NCBI GenBank assembly: GCA_003566715.1
Contig: PXCF01000131.1
Coordinates: forward strand, 1 to 32,346
DNA: 32,346 nucleotides
Direction: 5' to 3'
From: Cryomorphaceae bacterium
Lineage (GTDB): Bacteria > Bacteroidota > Bacteroidia > Flavobacteriales > Schleiferiaceae
The notes beneath the pieces are model-generated. The model was not told the DNA's origin, ran no database searches, and saw only the letters and a list, made by a program, of their open reading frames with translations. Below, piece after piece: positions 25,162-32,346 of the stretch; positions within the stretch are counted from its first letter, which is position 1, and each line of letters begins with the position of its first letter. Position numbers and translations under genes: made by a program.

Positions 25162-25246
25162 AAAAAAAATGGTTGTAGAAACGATTTTGAAAGGGTCAGC
25201 ACGAGGCTGACTCAACATTTCGTCTACATATTTTAATGGTTGGTTA

Positions 25247-25486
25247 TTAATCGGCCAATAAGGAAACTTTATTGCTTCTAATCTCGACAACCCCTCCGTT
25301 AATATCGAAGGTTTTGCGCTCGTTGTTTTTGGCCAGTTCCATTTCTACAACACCTGCAGTGAGGGTGGAAATCATTGGCGCGTGATTTTCCAACACCTGA
25401 AAGGCACCGTTTACACCGGGCATTTTAATGGAAGTTGCCTCTCCTGAAAAAAGCAGCTTTTCTGGTGAAATGATATCTACTTGCAT
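25247..25486 (-). CDS. atpC: F1 ATP synthase epsilon subunit, short form
   Basis: The epsilon subunit of the F1 central stalk, transmitting rotation between F0 and the catalytic head. Only the N-terminal beta-sandwich domain is encoded (MQVDIISPEKLLFSGEA, then LENHAPMISTLTAGVVE). The protein ends at residue 79, whereas the E. coli subunit has about 139 and a C-terminal helical hairpin that inhibits ATP hydrolysis. Short epsilon subunits are frequent in Bacteroidota, so this need not be a truncation. It starts 23 bases after atpD and precedes a strong terminator. Confidence 0.93.
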   Translation of the reverse strand: MQVDIISPEKLLFSGEATSIKMPGVNGAFQVLENHAPMISTLTAGVVEMELAKNNERKTFDINGGVVEIRSNKVSLLAD

Positions 25487-25509
25487 GAGCGTTGCGCTTA
25501 ATCGGTTTC

Positions 25510-27027
<1,518 letters not shown>

Positions 27028-27060
27028 TTAGGGTGTTAAAACGCCTGTTTAATTTGGCTG

Positions 27061-27068
27061 CAAAAATA
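27061..27068 (-). promoter_or_regulatory. -7 element TATTTTTG of the atpD-atpC promoter
   Basis: On the minus strand TATTTTTG matches TAnnTTTG and lies 45 bases before the atpD ATG. No convincing -33 TTG box is seen at 19-21 bases upstream. A leader of roughly 40 bases would result. Confidence 0.5.
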
Positions 27069-27461
27069 GACAACTTATTGATAGAACAGAGTAATTTTTA
27101 CGTTTTTTTTGCCTAGACACGAAAATGGGCTGATGAACACTGAATTACAGTGTTTTAGAACGCATTTAAAGGTGAGAGAGTGAGGGAGTTAATATGCTTA
27201 GACGTAGAGTCAATCTTTAACCCATGACCAATAACGAATCGAATGCCACACGCATAGGTTATGGGTTTTGAATTATGGGTAATGAGTTGGGGACGGAACC
27301 AGGGGGTAAAACGATTAATGACGGTATTTGCGACGGGTCATTAATAAACCCCGAAGGCGGGCATTTTTATAGAAAAAATCGGTTCAAACACCTCACCCAA
27401 AACCCCGTAGGGGTGACATTATTATGATGTTCCGCTGTTGAGGGGTTGAGACGTTTAGTCG
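27069..27461. other. gene-free spacer with several inverted repeats
   Basis: No gene is supported in this spacer. It holds three clear dyads: AACACTG-N5-CAGTGTT at 27136-27154, ATTAATGAC-N14-GTCATTAAT at 27314-27345, and ACCCC-GTA-GGGGT at 27402-27414. The last sits in an AACCCCGTAGGGGTGACATT context that resembles a short interspersed repeat of this phylum. The AACACTG dyad lies about 70-90 bases upstream of the atpD -7 element and could be a regulatory site. The composition resembles decayed intergenic DNA. Confidence 0.5.
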
Positions 27462-27762
27462 TTCTTAATTTACAATATAAAAATCAGCTTATCTATTTTA
27501 TATTGAGCAAAACGAAACCATCATATTTTCTAGACAGCCGCAAAAAATTTAAAACCGATTGATATACCCTATATGAATCTTCGCCGCCGGAAAATCAAAA
27601 GGCTGATCGTCGACCTTGCCCACGGCGTAAATCAAATTTAACACCCCCACTTCGGTTCGAAAACTCATACCCGCACCGATGGCGTAGATGAGGTTTTGTC
27701 CGCTTAGGTGCTGACTGATATTCTCTACAAATCCAAAATCCCCCAGCACTTGAAAAAAGCTA
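27462..27762. repeat. direct repeat copy A: duplicated end of the Omp85 gene
   Basis: About 300 bases match 30727-31026 in the same orientation, with roughly 22-24 differences by eye (about 92% identity). The match starts at TTCTTAATTTAC downstream of the gene end and stops sharply at TTGAAAAAAGCTA. It covers the last ~70 codons of the outer membrane gene plus about 85 bases of downstream flank. Confidence 0.9.
27549..27761 (-). pseudogene. C-terminal remnant of an Omp85/TamA-like outer membrane protein
   Basis: The minus strand encodes the final ~70 residues of an outer membrane beta-barrel, ending in GYINRF with the terminal phenylalanine needed for barrel assembly. Over the last 66 residues it differs from the intact neighbour gene at only four positions (for example T to I and Q to R), while nucleotide differences are more numerous and mostly silent. 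The upstream part of the gene is missing; at 27761 the sequence changes to an unrelated gene on the other strand. It has no start and cannot make a barrel. The pattern of mostly silent changes suggests the parent copy was once a functional paralogue before it was cut. Confidence 0.85.
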
Positions 27763-28586
27763 TTATTCTCCTCAGTATCCTATTTTCTCAATTTGTTCTA
27801 CAAGGCCAATACAAACCCATGCTGGAGCCGGGTAAAGTTTGGACACAACATTTTGATTACTCTACTGCCGGCGGATTTTCAGATTCCATCTCTATGTCCG
27901 GAGCAGATTCGCTCATAAACGGCACGACTTACTATAAGCTTGAGGGGATACTTTTACCGGGAAATTGGCCTGGTAGCGATGTGGTTGGCAACCCCATACT
28001 GGCTCGTGAAGACACCATTAATGGCAAGGTCTGGATTTTTGTTGACTCTATAGAATACCTGTGGTATGATTATTCAGTAATGACCGGTGATACGGTGACT
28101 GTTTTTGCAAATAATAAAGAAACGTCTACAGTGCGTGATTCGCTTCTAAGTTATATCGTTACTCAAGTTGATACCTTTATAGATTTAGAAGGAAGCCCGA
28201 GAAAAGAAATACACTTGCAACATATTACACAGGGTGTTAATTGGGCATGCATCAATTATATGCCTATTGTTTGGATAGAAGGTTTAGGGTCGAAGCATGG
28301 AATAAACATGATTGCAAGACAAGGCGTCCTTTCAAACACACTATGTATTTGGAAGACAAGCACCCAACTATACCAAGGCATTGCATATGGCGATACGTGT
28401 TGGTTTGGTTCAACCATTGGCGCAGAATCACTTGAAAACACCTCTTATAACGTATTCCCCAATCCGGCAGTAGACCACGTTGTTATTCGTTCAAAATCAC
28501 ACCCCTTCAAGTCGGTAAAATTATATGACCTTCGCGGAAATGTCTTGTTGCATCAGCAAAACAATAACTATGATAGTGTTTTCTAA
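27750..28586 (+). pseudogene. secreted type IX cargo protein, 3'-truncated by an insertion sequence
   Basis: The frame encodes a signal peptide (KKAIILLSILFSQFVLQGQ) and a ~230-residue unassigned exported domain with repeated D-T and SDSI-type strands. A partial type IX secretion sorting domain follows: YNVFPNPAVDHVVIRS then SVKLYDLRGNVLLHQQ. The expected last ~30 residues are lost; the frame runs into the insertion-sequence end and stops at 28584-28586. The natural start codon also appears lost: KKAI is preceded by TTG at 27750-27752, exactly where the duplicated Omp85 sequence ends. An open frame from an ATG at 27708 would place 14 residues of antisense Omp85 sequence before the signal peptide. 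If expressed, the product would lack a working sorting signal. Confidence 0.75.
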
Positions 28587-29910
28587 AAATTGACAAAAAG
28601 ATGATTTCCATTTATTCATCATCCTCCTAAAGTTAAAACCAGCTGCAGCAAGCATGATATTTATATTGTCTCCCGTTATTCCTTTGTAAAAATTGCGATT
28701 TAGTCTGTGGTTTGCTTTAATATGCCCTATTACTGGCTCTATCCCTGCTCGTTTTTTGTGAGCGTTACTTAGCTTTTTCCTTTGGTAATAAGTCATTTTC
28801 TTTTTTGGAGGTGATGGTATCAATATTTCTGTTTCCCCTAATTGTTTTCTACCTCTGCAACCTCTATCCACTTTTGCTAGTTTTGGCATTTTGCCTAATA
28901 ACCTTTTTACTTGTTCTAAGGCCGGTTCAAGCGTGTGTCCATCATACTCATTTCTAAAGCCCATTGCTCCGATAATAACACCTGTGTCTGTTTTTACAAA
29001 TGAGGCTTTGTTGCCAAGTTGCTCATGTTATTTTTATTGATTTTATCGGTATTCGCGAATGCTAAAGCATTTCGTATTTTTTGTGTTCTTTGCCTTTCGA
29101 TATGCAGCACACCTCTGGCTCATGTAATGAATAAATTTTGTTCTTTGAATACCTTGTTTGTGCTAATACTTGCTTGAATAATTCTAGTGTGGTTTGATAT
29201 TTTAACATAGGTGGTAAGTTGCGCTCTAACTCTCTTACCAATCTTCCAGCTATGGTTTTTATCTTATTATCGGCTCTTGATGCTTTTGTTCTGTTTTTGG
29301 GATGATTTCTAAAACGTTGTTCTCTGGATAATTTTTTTAATGTTATTGTATAGGTCTGACTCATGGGAAGCCCCTCCTGATCTGCTATTGATTTACATTT
29401 ATCAATGATCTTTTTATGCATTTTCGCATCTGTAGGAAAGGTGATGTTTTTCTCTTGTACGGTTGTGCCAACATTTACATTGTCGTCATCTCCATCTTTA
29501 CCATTTACCCGGATGCTTACTTTTAAAATTAACTCTACGCCACTTTCACCTATTCGTTTTCTGAAATGCACCAATTCAGAAGCTTCACATGGGGCGCCTG
29601 GAACAAATGATGATTCACCACAAAAAAATTGGTAATAAATATTCTCGCTCCATTATTCTACAACGCTCTCATCTGAAATGTTACGAATATGCTTTACCAT
29701 AAGCAAGCCTACCATTAAGCGAATGGGTTTGCCGGGACGACCATTGTCTTTGCAGTACAAAGGCTCAAAAGCTTCTTCAAAAATTTCCCAACGTATTCTA
29801 TTGGATAAAATGCACAACGGGTGATTTTGGTTTAAAGTATATGAAAATGATAAAAATAAACTGGACTGGTTTTGAGACTTCTTTGGTGGTATCATGACAA
29901 AATACTGCAA
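28521..29910 (-). pseudogene. IS5-family transposase, nonsense and frameshift mutated
   Basis: Three open segments together make one transposase. Segment 1 (29910-29653) gives the N-terminal IRWEIFEEAFEPLYCKDNGRP and ends at an in-frame TAA (29653-29655); the same frame continues directly as WSENIYYQFFCGE. Segment 2 (to 29062) contains VHFRKRIGE, NVGTTVQEKNITFPTDAKMH and SLHEPEVCCISKGKEHKKYE. About 52 extra bases then shift the frame. Segment 3 (28964 onward, coding from about 29015) gives GNKASFVKTDTGVIIGAMGFRN, the DRG block of the catalytic triad, and HKKRAGIEPVIGHIKANHRLNRNFYKG. The last ~20 codons read into flanking host DNA. The product cannot be functional as it stands. Confidence 0.85.
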
Positions 29911-30019
29911 GGTTTACACTTTAAAAATACAAAAACTTGCAAATATGCCAACCCAGTTTAACAAACAAATAATTAACAATCAGATGTTTAAATGGTTTTT
30001 TTAAGGGGCGACTTTTTAG
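28583..30019. mobile_element. decayed IS5-type insertion sequence (approximate ends)
   Basis: A ~1.4-kb element on the minus strand carrying a broken DDE transposase. Imperfect inverted ends CTAAAAA (28583-28589) and TTTTTAG (30013-30019) are the best end candidates and give a normal length for this type. An alternative TTGACA-type pair lies a few bases away, so ends are uncertain by about 20 bases. No target duplication could be confirmed. The left end interrupts the sorting domain of the secreted-protein gene, and sequence beyond the right end does not resume that gene. Confidence 0.75.
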
Positions 30020-30082
30020 TATTTCTGTCAAATAAATTTTGTCATGTCGTTTTTTTTTTTAATTTGACGTGATTGAAAATCA

Positions 30083-30120
30083 CAATGTGGTCACATTGGT
30101 CTTTAGCCGACTTATATTTG
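30083..30120 (+). promoter_or_regulatory. promoter of the Cys-rich lipoprotein gene with a palindromic site
   Basis: TATATTTG at 30113-30120 is a perfect TAnnTTTG -7 element 51 bases before the ATG. CAATGTG-GT-CACATTG (30083-30098) is a 16-base site with perfect 7-bp arms, placed about where a -33 factor would bind. It resembles the size and symmetry of a dimeric regulator operator, including the TGTG/CACA look of CRP-type sites, but with a 2-base spacer. The regulator is unknown. Confidence 0.55.
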
Positions 30121-30171
30121 TCAACGGTCGGGCATGGTGCTGAAAGTTGATAAAACTTAAATTTTTTAATC

Positions 30172-30687
30172 ATGAAAAAACTAACGTTATTCTTGTTGAC
30201 TTTTCTTATTGTTTTATCATGTTCAAAAGAACAAACTATTGACAATAATAAGCCCCAAACGTCTAATGAGTCAAAAATGCAAGTGTCAGACATCTTTAAT
30301 GAAGGACTTATTGGTTATTTTGATTCTGATTCATCTTTTGTAACTATTGACGTTATTGAGTTTGAAAGCTTTTTAAATCACTTCTATGATTTTGATGATA
30401 TTATTTTTGACTTTCATGAACTTAGGCAAACCGAAGGAGTCGATGATCAAATCTACAATTATGTATTTTCAAATAGTGCAACTTCAAATTATGCTACTCA
30501 TGTAGTTTATCAAGATAATTATCCTGCATATGCAATTTTGCAAAATATTACATGTACTTGTACTAGCACTGATTGTAGATATGCTTTTGACTGTAATGCA
30601 AGTATTACAAACGGAAGTTGTGAATGCTCATCATGTGATAATACTTGCACAAAATCATCAACAGCAACTTCTGAAGGTTTTTGGTAA
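30172..30687 (+). CDS. small lipoprotein with a cysteine-rich C-terminus
   Basis: A 171-residue protein with a lipoprotein signal: KKLTLFLLTFLIVLSC, where the lipobox cysteine is C17 followed by S-K-E. The middle region (about 35-120) is acidic and contains VTIDVIEFESFLNHFYDFDD. The last ~50 residues hold eight cysteines in about 34 residues (CTCTSTDC, FDC, CECSSC, DNTC), suggesting disulfides or metal binding. No family was recognised. The gene is AT-rich compared with the dcw cluster and sits alone, with its own promoter and a strong terminator, between the decayed insertion sequence and the Omp85 gene. A secreted antagonistic, adhesive or metal-related role is possible, but nothing in the sequence decides it. 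Confidence 0.8.
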   Translation: MKKLTLFLLTFLIVLSCSKEQTIDNNKPQTSNESKMQVSDIFNEGLIGYFDSDSSFVTIDVIEFESFLNHFYDFDDIIFDFHELRQTEGVDDQIYNYVFSNSATSNYATHVVYQDNYPAYAILQNITCTCTSTDCRYAFDCNASITNGSCECSSCDNTCTKSSTATSEGFW

Positions 30688-30696
30688 AATATATAA

Positions 30697-30728
30697 AAAC
30701 CACCTTCTTTAGTAAAAGAAGGTGGTTT
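30697..30728. terminator. bidirectional intrinsic terminator
   Basis: AAACCACCTTCTTT (30697-30710) and AAAGAAGGTGGTTT (30715-30728) form a perfect 14-bp stem with a 4-base loop. It lies just after the lipoprotein stop and 85 bases beyond the Omp85 gene stop on the other strand. T-runs follow in both directions (better on the minus strand), so it can serve both genes. Confidence 0.9.
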
Positions 30729-31026
30729 CTTAATTTACAATATAATAGTCAACTTATCTTTTAATATTGAACAAAACGAAGCCATCGGATTTTCTAGACA
30801 GCCACACAAAGTTTAAAACCGATTGATATACCCAATATGAATCTTCGCCGCCGGGAAATCAAACGGCTGATCGTCGACCTTGCCCACGGCGTAAATCAAA
30901 TTTAACACCCCCACTTCGGTTTGAAAACTCATCCCCGCACCGATGGCGTAAAGGAAGTTCTGTCCGCTTAGGTGCTGACTGGTATTCTCTACAAATCCAA
31001 AATCCCCCAGCACTTGAAAAAAGCTA
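30727..31026. repeat. direct repeat copy B: end of the intact Omp85 gene
   Basis: This is the presumed parental copy of the repeat at 27462-27762, in the same orientation. It spans the last ~70 codons and downstream flank of the Omp85 gene and begins inside the terminator stem end. Beyond its right edge the Omp85 coding sequence continues, whereas copy A switches to another gene. Confidence 0.9.
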
Positions 31027-32346
31027 AAGCGATCGAGCGCGTATCGAAGCTCGAGGTTTTGTACAAAGTAGGTACTGGCAAATAAACTCTGCTCGTTGAA
31101 TCCGCGCATGGTATTGATGCCCCCCAGTCGATACACTTCGTTGGACAACAATTCTCCGCCATAGATGGTGGCAAAATGCGTTTGTGCGTAAAAACCAAAC
31201 TGTCCATAAATCGGCAAATACACCTTATTAATGGCTTCGGCAATCCATTGGTTGACGGATTCTTCGGAAGAAGAACGCAGACCGTTACCGGCGTTTGCAG
31301 AAAATTTAATCCCCTTGGTAGGCGCCATAAAGTGATTGGTATTGTCCCAAAGTACACCCAATTGCAAGAAGCGAGAAGAAAACCCGGCCACACCGGTTAT
31401 CGGCAATTCTCCTTGACTGAGCACACTGGACGAACGCGACTCATAAAACAATCTCACCCGCCAATCTTGGTTGATGTAGAGTTGTGCACCAATCTCAGCC
31501 TCCAAAGAGAAAAAACTGGAGTCTTGCCTAAGCAAGTTGAGCTTTGCATCTAAACCAATGGGCAAGTGAAGGGGAAAAGGCACGGAAAGATTCACGTCGA
31601 GCATTTGCATTTCCACCCCCGGCCGGCGCCACTGCAAGCGGAAATCCTCTCCTTGATTGATGCTGTTGAGCAATCGAATATCGGCCTCACCGGTAATGGT
31701 TACACCACCTTCTGGTAAGTTATTTAAACCCGCAATACCGCTAAATGAGTTGTTTTTCTCCTCCTCCAAATATAAATAAAGGGTGGTTTTTTCTTCGGAA
31801 AACAGTACTTGAGGCGGACGCGCAAAGGTGAGATGCTCAACTCTATCAATGCGCTTTTCTGATTCTCTAATTTTTTTTTCGCTGTAGCGCATCCCCTTGG
31901 TTACCCCCAGTTGATACTTCAACATGGGACGCTTGATAGAGCTGTACCCTTTAATGGTGATGCTGTCGATGGTGATGTACGGTCCGGGGTCTATTTGCAC
32001 ATTGGCCGACATATCTCCTCCTTCTAAATTGACGGAATCAAATGATAGTGCGGCAAATGGATAACCATAGTTTTCGTAGTATAGTAAAACGTCTTCCACC
32101 CAAGTCATCGGCGATGATTCATTAAGTGGATCTTTTTTGGTCTTTTCCAATACAAACCTCGACTGCGCGTCCAATTGCAAAGCCTTCCACTGAAAATACG
32201 GACCGGCAGTAATCGAAATAACAAGCGTATCTGGCAAAAAGGACGAATCCACTTCCATTGAGGCCAACCAGTAATTATCACGAAGCAACTGGTTGAGGAG
32301 TCTTCTTCCCGTTTTCACCGCGTGATACACATCGTCGAAGTTGTTG
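30813..32346 (-). CDS. Omp85/TamA-like outer membrane barrel protein, N-terminus beyond the window
   Basis: A C-terminal portion (at least 510 residues) of an Omp85-superfamily protein; the frame is open through the window edge, reading NNFDD before the GTG at 32330. At least one POTRA-like domain is visible (GPYITIDSITIKGYSSIKRP ... YSEKKIRESEKRIDRV), with an earlier region probably another. A beta barrel of about 300 residues follows, containing the Omp85 signature loop RLGGINTMRGFNE and ending in GYINRF with the terminal aromatic residue. Such proteins insert or secrete outer membrane proteins or translocate surface proteins. Bacteroidota have several paralogues, so BamA itself is unlikely and the substrate is unknown. 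Its end is duplicated at 27462-27762. Confidence 0.85.
   Translation of the reverse strand, partial: NNFDDVYHAVKTGRRLLNQLLRDNYWLASMEVDSSFLPDTLVISITAGPYFQWKALQLDAQSRFVLEKTKKDPLNESSPMTWVEDVLLYYENYGYPFAALSFDSVNLEGGDMSANVQIDPGPYITIDSITIKGYSSIKRPMLKYQLGVTKGMRYSEKKIRESEKRIDRVEHLTFARPPQVLFSEEKTTLYLYLEEEKNNSFSGIAGLNNLPEGGVTITGEADIRLLNSINQGEDFRLQWRRPGVEMQMLDVNLSVPFPLHLPIGLDAKLNLLRQDSSFFSLEAEIGAQLYINQDWRVRLFYESRSSSVLSQGELPITGVAGFSSRFLQLGVLWDNTNHFMAPTKGIKFSANAGNGLRSSSEESVNQWIAEAINKVYLPIYGQFGFYAQTHFATIYGGELLSNEVYRLGGINTMRGFNEQSLFASTYFVQNLELRYALDRFSFFQVLGDFGFVENTSQHLSGQNFLYAIGAGMSFQTEVGVLNLIYAVGKVDDQPFDFPAAKIHIGYINRF

Noticed and set aside
28521-28964. A separate gene reading antisense into the secreted-protein sorting domain
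   Set aside because: It is the last third of the broken transposase; its final ~20 codons simply read through the element end into host DNA.
28583-30019. CTAA/TTAG at the two ends as a target-site duplication
   Set aside because: The two are inverted rather than direct repeats, so they belong to the element ends and do not mark a duplicated target.

Overview
The window looks like a chromosomal segment of a Bacteroidota bacterium, probably Flavobacteriales or a close relative. Support comes from the gene set and from lineage-specific signs: several TAnnTTTG (-7) promoter elements, few Shine-Dalgarno sequences, a type IX secretion sorting domain, an FtsZ ending in the FLHDNVD-type tail common in this phylum, an enlarged MraY, and atpD-atpC standing apart from the other ATP synthase genes. 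The MurE DNPR motif predicts meso-diaminopimelate peptidoglycan, so the cell wall is of Gram-negative type.

Layout. 1-589 is gene-free DNA with degenerate ATTCGTGG and hairpin repeats. 590-4068 (+) holds three housekeeping genes: a cystathionine gamma-synthase-family PLP enzyme, an SDR/DUF2867 oxidoreductase and the pseudouridine synthase rluF. 4239-9392 (+) is a tight, AT-richer three-gene operon: an E1-like (ThiF)/nitroreductase fusion of the Rv1355c (MoeY) family, a GNAT-fold protein with a LuxI-like layout, and a 7TMR-DISM sensor histidine kinase. This is the best candidate here for an undescribed system, possibly making and sensing a small molecule. It ends convergently against ftsZ, with a shared hairpin.

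9424-24968 (-) is a complete Bacteroidota dcw cluster in transcription order mraZ-rsmH-ftsL-ftsI-murE-mraY-murD-ftsW-murG-murC-ftsQ-ftsA-ftsZ. Most junctions overlap or nearly touch, which implies translational coupling. murF and ddl are absent. Upstream of mraZ, three AAAGTGG boxes at exact 10-bp spacing run into a TATATTTG -7 element, which suggests MraZ autoregulation of division and wall synthesis. A bidirectional terminator separates this operon from atpD-atpC (-), the F1 beta and epsilon subunits.

27016-32346 is a rearranged accessory region. An Omp85/TamA-like outer membrane gene runs off the right edge (30813-32346, -). Its last ~70 codons plus downstream flank are duplicated at 27462-27762 with roughly 92% identity by eye. 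The duplicate breaks off at a short microhomology fused to a secreted type IX cargo gene. That cargo gene is in turn cut in its sorting domain by a decayed IS5-type element (about 28583-30019), whose transposase carries an in-frame stop and a frameshifting palindromic insertion. A cysteine-rich lipoprotein gene with its own promoter and terminator lies between the IS and the Omp85 gene. No rRNA, tRNA or CRISPR array was seen.
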